The position numbers and the translations under genes are program-made. This document shows positions 53,803 through 62,487 of a stretch of DNA of 64,000 nucleotides, in pieces. The notes below the pieces were generated by a model, which worked only from the letters and a program-made list of their open reading frames with translations, did no database searches and was not told where the DNA came from. Location: the NCBI GenBank assembly GCA_964636985.1, contig CAZWSX010000016.1, forward strand, positions 1-64,000, given 5' to 3'. This DNA comes from CAZWSX01 sp964636985. GTDB taxonomy: Bacteria > Planctomycetota > Planctomycetia > Pirellulales > Pirellulaceae. Within the stretch, counting starts at the first letter, position 1; each line of letters begins with the position of its first letter.

Positions 53803-55134
53803 ATGTCCAGCGATAAACACATCTCATTGCCTGTTCGAAAAGTGGTAGTCGAACGCTTAGGGCCGGCTACCTATGCTTCACCATGGCGCTGCGCCAATGT
53901 GCGCAGTGCGGGATTTCGCCCTTTCGTCAGCGAAGACGCCTGGGTCTTGGAACGGGGCGAATGGGAAGACGGGCGACCGCCCGCGACGGAGCTCTTGTTC
54001 GAAAAGGCCGGTGCTCGCGAGAAACTCTTCTTCAATCCCCATCGCGCCACGGCCGCGATCATGACGTGCGGGGGCTTGTGCCCTGGTTTGAATGCGGTGA
54101 TTCGATCGCTCACGTTCGAGTTGTTTTACAACTACGGCGTGGAACGCATTCTCGGAATTCGCAACGGCTACCTCGGGCTCAACCCTGTCCAAGGGCCCGA
54201 ACCGATGCTGCTGACGCCCGACGTCGTCAACAACATTCAAGACCACGGCGGGACGATTCTGGGAAGTTCCCGCGGTCCGCAAGACGTCGGCATGATGGCC
54301 GATCGGCTTAGCAGCCTCAATATCGACATGTTGTTCTGTGTCGGCGGCGATGGAACGCAGCGGGGAGCTAAGGCCTTGAGCGCCGAGCTCGCTCGGCGCG
54401 GGCACAAGATCGCTGTTGTTGGCGTTCCGAAGACGATCGATAACGATATTCGTTTTTGCGATCGTGCATTCGGCATGGTGACGGCCGTCGAAAAAGCGAC
54501 CGAGGTTCTCGCGGTAGCTCACAACGAGGCCAAGTCGGCTGTTCGCGGCATTGGCCTGGTCAAGCTGATGGGACGCCAGGCGGGCTTCATCGCGTGTGGT
54601 GCCACGCTGGCCAGCCAAGATGCCAACTACTGCTTTATCCCGGAGATCCCTTTCAAGCTTGAGGGCCCCAAGGGATTCTTGACGCATTTGAAGAGCCGCA
54701 TGGATCGACGCGGCCACGCGCTGATTGTTATCGCCGAAGGGGCTGGGCAACAATACTTCGCCGATGAGAAGCTCGGAGTTGATGCCTCAGGCAACCGTAG
54801 GCTGCACGATATCGGGCCGTGGCTCAAACAAACCATTGCAGAGTACTTCCAGGAAATCGGCAAGCCGGTTGATATCAAATACATTGACCCCAGTTACATC
54901 ATTCGCAGCTCTCCCGCGATTTGTGACGATCGTTGGTTGTGCGATCAACTGGCGCGGCACGCCGTTCACGGTGCGTTGTCAGGGCGAACGGCATGCGTGG
55001 TTTGCTACAACGAGGCGAAGTTCATGTATGTTCCGGTCGAGCTCACGGTCGATCGCAAGCAGTATGTCGATCCGGGTAGCGAGCTATGGTCGAGCGTCCT
55101 GGCAGCAACCGGGCAACCTGCCCAGTTCGAGTAG
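53803..55134 (+). CDS. pfk: 6-phosphofructokinase, ATP-dependent (TP0108/plant-type)
   Basis: A protein of 443 aa, longer than PfkA (~320) and typical of the long PFK clade. Motifs: TCGGLCPGLNAVIR (~88), VGGDGTQRGA (~180) and GVPKTIDNDI (~207), then RGIGLVKLMGRQAGFIA and IRSSPAICDD. The Gly after Asp in GGDGT points to ATP use, whereas the Lys in PKTIDND is shared with PPi enzymes; the long ATP-PFK clade has this combination. It phosphorylates fructose-6-phosphate. It is followed by pckA, the opposite end of glycolysis. Confidence 0.9.
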   Translation: MSSDKHISLPVRKVVVERLGPATYASPWRCANVRSAGFRPFVSEDAWVLERGEWEDGRPPATELLFEKAGAREKLFFNPHRATAAIMTCGGLCPGLNAVIRSLTFELFYNYGVERILGIRNGYLGLNPVQGPEPMLLTPDVVNNIQDHGGTILGSSRGPQDVGMMADRLSSLNIDMLFCVGGDGTQRGAKALSAELARRGHKIAVVGVPKTIDNDIRFCDRAFGMVTAVEKATEVLAVAHNEAKSAVRGIGLVKLMGRQAGFIACGATLASQDANYCFIPEIPFKLEGPKGFLTHLKSRMDRRGHALIVIAEGAGQQYFADEKLGVDASGNRRLHDIGPWLKQTIAEYFQEIGKPVDIKYIDPSYIIRSSPAICDDRWLCDQLARHAVHGALSGRTACVVCYNEAKFMYVPVELTVDRKQYVDPGSELWSSVLAATGQPAQFE

Positions 55135-55151
55135 CTGCTTCCGAGGTTCTT

Positions 55152-55226
55152 GGGTGACTGGCGTCGCTCAGACGCCGTGAGAGCACGTCAACCAACACTG
55201 GCGTCCATGAGACGCCAGTGCCACCC
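55152..55226. repeat. palindromic repeat, family B (ACTGGCGTC)
   Basis: GGGTGACTGGCGTC...GACGCC (55152-55176) and CACTGGCGTCCATGAGACGC continuing into CAGTGCCACCC (to 55226). It is the same family as 47134-47211, between pfk and pckA, both on the plus strand. Its spacing and orientation match the other copy. Confidence 0.78.
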
Positions 55227-55307
55227 CTCATACCACCCTCCCAACTTTTGCCAAAATAGAGACAATGGCGCGGCAATTGCACGTTTACGTGCGTTAAGGA
55301 GAACGCG

Positions 55308-56894
55308 ATGCAGGCATTCGATTTGAAGTCGCACGGTATCACGGTCGAGAGTATCGGCCGCAATTTGAACCCCTCGCAACTCTACGAAGAGGCTCTTCGT
55401 ATCGAGCCCGGCACCTGCATTGCCGATTCAGGGGCACTGGTTGCCTATAGCGGAAGCAAGACGGGCCGCTCGCCCAAGGACAAGCGGATTGTCCGCGAGG
55501 CTTCGACGGAAAAGGATATTTGGTGGGATTCCGTCAATTTCGGGCTCGAACCACGGGCCTTTGAAATCAACCGCGAACGCGCCATCGACTACCTCAATAC
55601 CCGCGAGCGCCTTTACGTGTTCGATGGATTCGTTGGGTGGGACCCGCGCTACCGATTGAAAGTCCGCGTGGTGACGTCGCGCCCCTACCACGCCCTCTTC
55701 ATGCACAACATGCTGATCCGCCCTACCAAGGCGGAACTGCAAAGTTTTGGACAACCCGACTACGTGATCTTCAACGCGGGCAAGTTCCCCGCGAATCGCT
55801 ACACCACGGGGATGACCTCCAAAACGAGCGTCGACATCAGTTTCGAGAAAGGCGAAGTCGTCATTCTGGGTACCGAGTACGCCGGCGAAATGAAAAAAGG
55901 GGTGTTCACGATCATGAACTACCTCATGCCCAAGCGCGGCATCCTTTCGATGCACTGCTCGGCCACTGTACATCGCACGAGCGGCCAATCGTCGATCCTG
56001 TTCGGACTATCTGGCACGGGTAAAACGACTCTCTCGGCCGATCCTAAACGCGAGTTGATCGGCGACGACGAGCATTGTTGGAGCGACGAGGGGATTTTCA
56101 ACATCGAAGGAGGCTGCTATGCGAAGGCGATTTTCTTGTCGCCCGAGTCGGAGCCGGAAATCTTTCAGGCCCTGCGCTACGGCGCGGTTTTGGAAAACGT
56201 GGTCATCGATCCGATCGATCGCCATGTCGACTTCGACGACGTCCACATCACGCAGAATACGCGTGGCGCCTACCCGATCGAGTATGTCCGAAACGCGCGC
56301 GTACCGTGCGTGGCGGGGCACCCGCGCGATGTCATCTTCCTGACTTGCGACGCCTTCGGCGTGCTGCCGCCCGTTAGCCGCTTAAATGCGGCCCAGGCGA
56401 TGTACCACTTCATCAGCGGATACACAGCGAAGGTCGCGGGGACGGAAGTCGGCGTGACCGAACCGCAAGCGACGTTCAGCCCGTGCTTTGGCGGACCATT
56501 CTTAGTGTGGCATCCCGGCAAGTATGCCGAGTTGCTGGCGAAGAAGATGAGCCAACACAATGCCCGGGTGTGGCTCGTGAATACCGGTTGGAGCGGCGGC
56601 GGTCCGGGCGTCGGCAGCCGGATGAACCTTGCTTACACGCGCGCGATCGTCGACGCGATTCATGATGGCCGCTTAACCGATGCGCCGGTTGCAAAGGACC
56701 CCGTCTTCGGACTCGACGTCATCACGACTTGCCCTGGCGTGCCAGACGAAATGCTCCTTCCCCGCAAGGCATGGAAGGACGAAGCTGCTTACGATGCGAC
56801 GGCAAAGAAGCTTGCCAAGCTCTTCGTCGATAACTTCAAGACGTACGAAGGTGGTTGCACGGCCGAAGTACGTAATGCGGGGCCTGTCGCATGA
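55308..56894 (+). CDS. pckA: phosphoenolpyruvate carboxykinase (ATP)
   Basis: A protein of 528 aa, typical for the ATP enzyme. Substrate region SGSKTGRSPKDKRIV; oxaloacetate/metal region with FPANRYTTGMTS; kinase motif 1a GLSGTGKTTLSADPKRELIG; kinase motif 2 GDDEHCWSDEGIFNIEGGCY; late TGWSGGGPGVGSRMNL. It converts oxaloacetate to PEP, gluconeogenesis. AAGGAGA lies 8 bases before the ATG. The ATP type is assigned from the P-loop and SADP sequence. Confidence 0.96.
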   Translation: MQAFDLKSHGITVESIGRNLNPSQLYEEALRIEPGTCIADSGALVAYSGSKTGRSPKDKRIVREASTEKDIWWDSVNFGLEPRAFEINRERAIDYLNTRERLYVFDGFVGWDPRYRLKVRVVTSRPYHALFMHNMLIRPTKAELQSFGQPDYVIFNAGKFPANRYTTGMTSKTSVDISFEKGEVVILGTEYAGEMKKGVFTIMNYLMPKRGILSMHCSATVHRTSGQSSILFGLSGTGKTTLSADPKRELIGDDEHCWSDEGIFNIEGGCYAKAIFLSPESEPEIFQALRYGAVLENVVIDPIDRHVDFDDVHITQNTRGAYPIEYVRNARVPCVAGHPRDVIFLTCDAFGVLPPVSRLNAAQAMYHFISGYTAKVAGTEVGVTEPQATFSPCFGGPFLVWHPGKYAELLAKKMSQHNARVWLVNTGWSGGGPGVGSRMNLAYTRAIVDAIHDGRLTDAPVAKDPVFGLDVITTCPGVPDEMLLPRKAWKDEAAYDATAKKLAKLFVDNFKTYEGGCTAEVRNAGPVA

Positions 56895-56895
56895 A

Positions 56896-57024
56896 GTAGG
56901 CCGGACAATCCTGTCCGGCCAAGGTGGGCTGTGCCTTGTCGAGAGATGCGAGAGCCGCCGAACCGCGGCTTCTCAACCCCACTTGCATAGCAACGTGCAC
57001 TGCGCACAGACAGGATTGTCTGTG
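56896..57024. repeat. palindromic intergenic repeat, family A (two copies)
   Basis: 56896-56920 (GTAGGCCGGACAATCCTGTC then CGGCC) is a near copy of 11031-11058. 57005-57024 (CACAGACAGGATTGTCTGTG) is a shortened relative with the same GACAGGATTGTC core. They lie in the convergent space between pckA and the ferredoxin gene. Confidence 0.75.
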
Positions 57025-57038
57025 CCACTACAGACAAA

Positions 57039-57431
57039 CTAAGCGCCTGCCTTCAGTTCCGCCAAATGTTGAGCGGTGCCGACCAAGCGATCCCAGTTGG
57101 CCGCGATGTATTCGGGCGGCCCGCCAACTTGTGCCATGACGACCGCCGCATGTTCGAGTGGGACCATTTCAATGGCGTTCCACGGGCAGACGGTTAGCTC
57201 GTAAGGATTCGATTTCTTCTGCGGAATGTGGACGCAGACTTCGCAGCCCACGCAGCGCTCAAGATCGATCTCGCACCAGGCTTGATTCCCCTTCACACCG
57301 TGTTCACGCTCGATAAGCCGAATGCAATCGACGGGGCAAACTTCCAGGCACGATTCGCAGCCCGTGCAGTTGTCGGCATTGATAATGGCGACTTCTTTGG
57401 GGAGTTTCTTGCGAGGTGCTTGCTTGGCCAT
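57039..57431 (-). CDS. ferredoxin with two 4Fe-4S motifs, one expanded
   Basis: A protein of 130 aa. The first cluster motif is canonical (CTGCESCLEVCPVDC, ~22-36). In the second the first three Cys are normal (CVGCEVC, ~60-66) but the fourth (TVCP, ~82) is displaced by a ~15-residue insertion (HIPQKKSNPYELTV). Two 4Fe-4S clusters are likely, the second with altered geometry. The C terminus is Ala-rich and helical. It probably serves as a soluble electron carrier. It is single, 292 bases from the divergent dehydrogenase. Confidence 0.83.
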   Translation of the reverse strand: MAKQAPRKKLPKEVAIINADNCTGCESCLEVCPVDCIRLIEREHGVKGNQAWCEIDLERCVGCEVCVHIPQKKSNPYELTVCPWNAIEMVPLEHAAVVMAQVGGPPEYIAANWDRLVGTAQHLAELKAGA

Positions 57432-57723
57432 GAATCGCGTCCTGAACTAATCGTCCCGAATCGAGTTTCCTAGGCGCAGGGGTGGCCCAGTTGAAAATTC
57501 GTCGCAGGGCAGGGGACTTCGTGAGTTTTTTCACAAAGTCACAATTGAATTATAGATGCGAGGAGTTTTTTGGCCAATCGGAGGGGACGGGATTTTGCCC
57601 GCCGCCAGGCAATCGTGCCAAAAGCGGGCAATTTGGCAGACCGCAAGACACAATGTGCGACTCCCCTGTGAAATCGGATCGAAATTATGATTTGGTTTCC
57701 TTTGTCTTTCACTGGAGTCTGGC

Positions 57724-58659
57724 ATGCCTTTACCCACCATCGGAGTTTGTGGCCTCGGCCAAATGGGTTCGTCGGCCGCTGTGTTATTCAGTCGTTGTGG
57801 GTATCCGGTCATCCTTTGGGGACGCGACGCCGAAAAGCTGACGGCGTGCCGCGCGCAGCTCGACGAGATGAGCCGCTTTCTGGATGAACAGATTGGCCCG
57901 TCGACCGAGACTGCCGGCGAAATCGAGACGACCACCGATCTCGCCGCAATCAACGAGCGCGCCGCCTATACCCTGGAATGCATCGCCGAGAACCTCAACC
58001 AGAAAGTTGAGTTTCTGCGAAAGCTCGTTCCGGCCGTCGAGCGCGGCGCTGTGTTGATGACGTGCACCAGCGGGCTGAGCGTTTCGACGATGGGAGAGCG
58101 ATCGGGAACGGGGCGCCGGCTTGTGGGCGCTCATTTCTGGAATCCTCCCCACCTGATGCCGCTCGTTGAGGTAATCTCCGGACGAGAAACGGAGCCCGGA
58201 CTCGGAGACGAGGTCGCCGCGTTGATGCGCCGCGTTGGCAAGATCGCGGTCGTCTGTAAGGATGTGCCGGGATTCATCGGCAATCGTTTATTACATGCGC
58301 TGTTTCGCGAAGCCGTCCACCTGGTCGAGTCGGGTGTTTGTTCTCCGGAGGATGTCGATACCGTCGCGCGGCTCACGTTTGCGCTGCGAATGCCGGCGGT
58401 TGGCCCGTGCGAGAATATGGACCTCGTCGGGATGCCGCTCGTCGCCGATATCCAGAGCTATTTGCTGGCCGATTTGTCGACCGCCCAGGGAGCGATGCCA
58501 GCGATCAAGGATCGTATCGCGGCTGGGTTACTTGGAATGCGCAGCGGCAAAGGCTTTTACGACTGGAATGTGCGCGACGCCAAGACAGTGGTCGAGGCGC
58601 GGGACCGGCAGATCGTGCGGCAACTCAAAACGCTGAAAGAACTCGAAAGATTGCCGTAG
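57724..58659 (+). CDS. 3-hydroxyacyl-CoA dehydrogenase family protein
   Basis: A protein of 311 aa. Rossmann motif GVCGLGQMGSSAA (~7), TLECIAENLNQKVEFLRKL, catalytic-region AHFWNPPHLMPLVEV (His in the H-x-x-x-P-x pattern), GFIGNRLLHALFREA, and late GKGFYDW. It matches the two-domain HAD enzyme of beta-oxidation and butyryl pathways, without an enoyl hydratase part. NAD is the likely cofactor. No thiolase or other lipid genes are adjacent. Confidence 0.87.
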   Translation: MPLPTIGVCGLGQMGSSAAVLFSRCGYPVILWGRDAEKLTACRAQLDEMSRFLDEQIGPSTETAGEIETTTDLAAINERAAYTLECIAENLNQKVEFLRKLVPAVERGAVLMTCTSGLSVSTMGERSGTGRRLVGAHFWNPPHLMPLVEVISGRETEPGLGDEVAALMRRVGKIAVVCKDVPGFIGNRLLHALFREAVHLVESGVCSPEDVDTVARLTFALRMPAVGPCENMDLVGMPLVADIQSYLLADLSTAQGAMPAIKDRIAAGLLGMRSGKGFYDWNVRDAKTVVEARDRQIVRQLKTLKELERLP

Positions 58660-58838
58660 TAAACCTGCTGCGAGTACGAGGACTTTAGCCATATCAGACG
58701 CTTCGTATTCGGATTAGAATCGAACCGAGGAATCGCGGCACAAACTCCATCGGGGACGTTTGCCTGCCGTACTTGGTCAGGGGGACAGTCCTCACCTGGA
58801 CGTGTCCTGGCGTGGAATCCGGAAACTGCGGCTTCGAC

Positions 58839-60353
58839 ATGGATTATCGAAATCTGCTTCGTCGTTACGTTGGCCGCCGCGTTTGCGTATCAACTTTCGG
58901 TCACGTGAAGTTGTGGGGCATTCTGGGGTCGGTTGCCGACGATTGCGTCCGCCTCACCGATACCGTCACCGCTTCGGAGCTGGACGATTCGCCCTGGATG
59001 GGGCAGATGATGCAGGACGACGAGGATAGCCGGCTGGGCAATCGCCAGCCCGAAACGCTCCTCCACTTTCATCACATCGTCGCCATTACTTGCACTGATT
59101 CTGGCATTTCGCCACTGAGTGAATCCGACGACGACGTCGCCGCGGAATCGCTATCCTCCCCGCCATATCGCCCCGACGGGCCACTTGAACCAGACGACGC
59201 GGCATCGCAAGCGGGGCAGTGGCCGTTCGTGCCAGCCGACCGCATTACGCTTTTACTGGCGCCAAGCCTGGTCGACCTTGCCACGCCGCCTGATGGAAAG
59301 CTGCTCGATCGGGTGGGGGATTGCCGCCGCTCGTTCATTGAAGAGACCGGCCTGCCATTGCCGCTGGTGCGCGTCCGCGACGACATCCGCTTAGAGGCGG
59401 ATCACTTTCGTCTCCTGATCGATCATGCCGAAGTGGCCCAAGGAGTCGTCTACGGCCACCGATTAATGGCCATGATCGGCCCTCGAAAACCGTCGCCAGA
59501 AATCGAAGGCATCCACGGGACCGATCCCGCTTTTGGAATGCCCGTAACATGGATCATGCCGAACCAGCAGGTCGCCGCGGAGAAGGCCGGCTATGCGGTG
59601 GTCGATCCCTCGACTGTTTTGACGACGACGATCGCCCACGTTTGCCGCCGGCACATTCGATCGTTCCTCACGCTCGACTTAGTTCGGGGAATGATGCATC
59701 AGGTCCGCGCGACTTCTCCGGTGCTGGTCGACGAGATCGTTCCGGCGCGGATGCCTATCTCGCGACTTCGCGACTTGCTGGCTTCGCTCGCCGAAGAACG
59801 CGTCGCGCTGCGCCCCATCGAACCGATTTTGGAGAGCGTCGCGACGCGACTGCACACCGCCGAGACCGCTGGCGATTTGTTGGAACAGGTCCGTCACGAT
59901 ATTCGCCGCCAGATCGTCCAGCCGTATCGCGATCCCACGGGCGCTTTGCATGTGATTCCGCTGGTCGCCGAAGACTGCGAGATGCTCCTGAAAATGGGGC
60001 AAGACGTCGAGCAACATCCCGAAGGGGATCGAGAAATCCGCGATCTTACGCGCCGCATCCTCGAGTTCGCCCAGCAACGTCTCAAGCGGGGCGAGCGGTT
60101 TTGCGTGCTGGTCGAGTCACGGCTGCGTCGCCAGTTGTGGGAACTGCTCCGTGAATACCTCGCCGGCGTGCCGATCCTGAGCTACCAGGAAGTACCCAGC
60201 GATGTTCGCGTCGTCGCGCACGGCGACCGCGAGCCTCCTGCTCGCAGCCAGCAGGATGTCCGAGAGCTCGAAAAGCCTAAGACCAGAAAAAAAGAGCCAG
60301 CATCGACTGGCCCAAAATCGCGGGCCGCGAGCGGGAAACGAAGCCCCAGGTAG
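58839..60353 (+). CDS. soluble FlhA-C (FHIPEP cytosolic domain)-like protein with small N-terminal beta-rich domain
   Basis: A protein of 504 aa without membrane helices. Residues ~1-75 form a small beta-rich part (YVGRRVCVSTFGHVKLWGIL, DDCVRLTD), similar in pattern to an Sm-like fold. An acidic linker follows (~95-130). From ~135 on the pattern matches the cytosolic part of FlhA/SctV: RITLLLAPSLVDL, GDCRRSFIEETGLPLPLVRV, RDDIRLEADHFRLLI, DPAFGMPVTWI, EKAGYAVVDPSTVLTTTIAH and the late RFCVLVESRLRRQLWELL, PILSYQEVPSDVRV. Known FlhA needs eight membrane helices, absent here. The ATG at 58839 is chosen. It is followed 6 bases later by a methyltransferase. Confidence 0.78.
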   Translation: MDYRNLLRRYVGRRVCVSTFGHVKLWGILGSVADDCVRLTDTVTASELDDSPWMGQMMQDDEDSRLGNRQPETLLHFHHIVAITCTDSGISPLSESDDDVAAESLSSPPYRPDGPLEPDDAASQAGQWPFVPADRITLLLAPSLVDLATPPDGKLLDRVGDCRRSFIEETGLPLPLVRVRDDIRLEADHFRLLIDHAEVAQGVVYGHRLMAMIGPRKPSPEIEGIHGTDPAFGMPVTWIMPNQQVAAEKAGYAVVDPSTVLTTTIAHVCRRHIRSFLTLDLVRGMMHQVRATSPVLVDEIVPARMPISRLRDLLASLAEERVALRPIEPILESVATRLHTAETAGDLLEQVRHDIRRQIVQPYRDPTGALHVIPLVAEDCEMLLKMGQDVEQHPEGDREIRDLTRRILEFAQQRLKRGERFCVLVESRLRRQLWELLREYLAGVPILSYQEVPSDVRVVAHGDREPPARSQQDVRELEKPKTRKKEPASTGPKSRAASGKRSPR

Positions 60354-60359
60354 GATCGC

Positions 60360-61079
60360 ATGTTCCACCCCCAGGGGCCGACATTCTGGGAACTTGCACG
60401 TCAGGCCCTTTCTTCGACCGAACACGGCTACGACCTGCTGGCCCCTAAGTTCGATTACACCCCCTTTCGCACGCCCGACTTTATCGTCGACCGTGTGTTC
60501 GATTGGCTCGCGCACGATCAAACCCAGCATCACCGAACGATCGACGACGGGATCGATATCTGCTGCGGCACGGGCGTCGGGCTTTCGCGAATGCTTACAC
60601 TCTGTTCGCGGCGCGCGGTCGGCTTGGATTTCAGCCAAGGGATGCTCGACGAGTGTCGTCAACAACTCGGCAGCGACCCCAAGCTCGAATTGGTTCACGG
60701 CGATGTCTTCGAGATGAAATATCGCGACCAGTTCGATTTGGCCGTCACGTTTGGCGCATGGGGACACATTCTGCCGAAAGACGAGGATCGATTCCTGGAA
60801 CGCATCTTCGCTGCGCTTCGACCGCAAGGACGATTCCTTACTGTGACCACGCATCTCCCTCCTTGGTGGTCGCCTGCGCGGATTCTGGCAAATGGTTTCA
60901 ACGTGGCGATGATGCTCCGCAACCTGGTCGTTCGCCCTCCGTTCATCATGTACTATTTGACGTTCCTGCTTCCCGAGATTCAGGTCAAAATGGAGCGGCA
61001 AGGGTTTCGCGTCGAGGTCCACCAGTTATGGACCGGGCGATTGAGTCCTTTGCTGCTCGTTGTCGCCACCAAACCCTAG
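60360..61079 (+). CDS. class I SAM-dependent methyltransferase
   Basis: A protein of 239 aa. SAM motif I DICCGTGVGLSRML (~66-79), the acidic AVGLDFSQGMLDEC, VHGDVFEMKY and a late SP-x-L-LLVVATK strand. A hydrophobic stretch near residues 185-205 (NLVVRPPFIMYYLTF) may lie against the membrane. The target is unknown. The start lies six bases after the FlhA-C-like gene, so co-transcription is likely; GGATCGC before the ATG is a weak ribosome site. Confidence 0.82.
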   Translation: MFHPQGPTFWELARQALSSTEHGYDLLAPKFDYTPFRTPDFIVDRVFDWLAHDQTQHHRTIDDGIDICCGTGVGLSRMLTLCSRRAVGLDFSQGMLDECRQQLGSDPKLELVHGDVFEMKYRDQFDLAVTFGAWGHILPKDEDRFLERIFAALRPQGRFLTVTTHLPPWWSPARILANGFNVAMMLRNLVVRPPFIMYYLTFLLPEIQVKMERQGFRVEVHQLWTGRLSPLLLVVATKP

Positions 61080-61113
61080 TTGCCTTGCCAACACAGCCCG
61101 CCGCTTCTGAATC

Positions 61114-62361
61114 ATGTCGCAGTCATTCAACGGATCGTCATCCAACGGATTGCCCACCAACGGCTCTCTAAACCATCCTGATCGCATCTTGGGCCGGCGA
61201 ACCGACACAGGCGAAACCATCGGAATCGATGTCGACCAAGGTCGGATTCGCAGCGTTGTCTTGGTGGCGAGCGATCCCGAGTTGCCCTGGATTTCGCCTG
61301 GTTGGATCGACATGCAAGTGAACGGATATGGCGGGATCGAGTTCAACGACGAAACGCTCACCATCGAACAAGTCGCGACGGTGTCCAAAGCGATGGCTCG
61401 CTGTGGCGTTGCGCACTACATGCCGACGATCGTCACGGACTCGTTCGAGCATCACCGCAAGAGCCTCGCTACCTTTGCCAAAGCCTGCGAGCAATTGCCC
61501 GAGGTAGCGGCATCGGTTCCGGGCTTTCATGTCGAAGGTCCGTACATTTCGCCCCAGGACGGCGCACGGGGAGCGCATCCCAAGCAGCACGTTCGCCCGC
61601 CTAATTGGGACGAGTTTCAGCGATTGCAGGAAGCGGCAGGCGGACGGATCAAGCTCCTTACGTTGGCGCCCGAGCACGATGGCGCTCCGGATTTCATCCG
61701 CCATGTTGTGGCAACAGGTGTCCTGGTCGCCATTGGTCACACGGCCGCCAGCGGCGATCAGATTCGCGAAGCCGTCGATGCCGGCGCTCACATGAGCACC
61801 CACTTGGGCAACGGTTGCCAACTGCAGATGCGGCGCCATCCCAATGTGATCTGGGAGCAGTTGGGCGAGGATCGCCTGACCGCCGGAATCATTGCCGACG
61901 GGCATCACTTGCCGCCAGTCGTTGTGAAGAGCATGGTCCGCGGCAAGACGCCCTCTCGCTGCGTGCTGGTGAGCGACATCACGAGCATGGCCGGGATGCC
62001 GCCTAGCGAATACAAAACGACGTTTGGCCGCGTCGAAGTTCTTCGTGACGGCCGGCTGGTTGTGGCGGGGCAGCGCGACATTCTGGCCGGCGCTTCGTTT
62101 ACGCTCGACTATTGTGTGGCGAACGTTCAGCGCTTTGCAGGCGTTGACCTCAAGACCGCCGTGCAGATGGTCACAACGACGCCGGGAGGTTTGCTGGGGA
62201 TTGCGCCGCAGCGATTCGAACTCGGCCAACCGGCCGACTTCACGTTGTTCCACAATCCGGTTGTTTGGCAAAACGGGTCGCATACTCACGTCACCGACGA
62301 CCGCCAGCCGATGCGCATTGTTGCGACGTACCGCCAAGGCAAACGGGCGTACGCGGCGTAG
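61114..62361 (+). CDS. nagA: N-acetylglucosamine-6-phosphate deacetylase-like amidohydrolase
   Basis: A protein of 415 aa. An unusual Ser/Asn-rich N terminus (~1-20) precedes the amidohydrolase fold. NagA landmarks: PGWIDMQVNGYGG, GFHVEGPYIS (metal Glu), VAIGHTAASGDQ (metal His), THLGNGC (usual THLxNAM; the second part differs), GIIADGHHL, LVSDITSM (catalytic Asp) and TTPGGLLG. It would deacetylate GlcNAc-6-P, recycling amino sugar from peptidoglycan or glycans. It is 34 bases after the methyltransferase and may share its transcript. Confidence 0.85.
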   Translation: MSQSFNGSSSNGLPTNGSLNHPDRILGRRTDTGETIGIDVDQGRIRSVVLVASDPELPWISPGWIDMQVNGYGGIEFNDETLTIEQVATVSKAMARCGVAHYMPTIVTDSFEHHRKSLATFAKACEQLPEVAASVPGFHVEGPYISPQDGARGAHPKQHVRPPNWDEFQRLQEAAGGRIKLLTLAPEHDGAPDFIRHVVATGVLVAIGHTAASGDQIREAVDAGAHMSTHLGNGCQLQMRRHPNVIWEQLGEDRLTAGIIADGHHLPPVVVKSMVRGKTPSRCVLVSDITSMAGMPPSEYKTTFGRVEVLRDGRLVVAGQRDILAGASFTLDYCVANVQRFAGVDLKTAVQMVTTTPGGLLGIAPQRFELGQPADFTLFHNPVVWQNGSHTHVTDDRQPMRIVATYRQGKRAYAA

Positions 62362-62364
62362 GAT

Positions 62365-62403
62365 CGCCCCTTACTTCTTTGCTTGCCAAACCGCGAAGGG
62401 GCG
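62365..62403 (+). terminator. possible terminator after nagA
   Basis: Stem CGCCCCTT / AAGGGGCG (8 bp) with a 23-base loop and a short T-rich tail (GTTCCTTTGG). The long loop and weak T run limit confidence. Confidence 0.4.
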
Positions 62404-62487
62404 GTTCCTTTGGCATGACGCGCCAGGGGTTGTTACACTTGGGAAGGCTGTCGATCGACCGTTTGACCCCCAATTGAGGACCCCCTC

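Noticed and set aside
58839..60353. Part of a type III secretion or flagellar cluster
   Set aside because: No other flagellar or secretion gene is in the window, and the membrane part of FlhA is missing.
61168..62337. 389-codon minus-strand frame opposite the NagA-like gene
   Set aside because: Antisense to a gene with clear catalytic motifs; no family features of its own.
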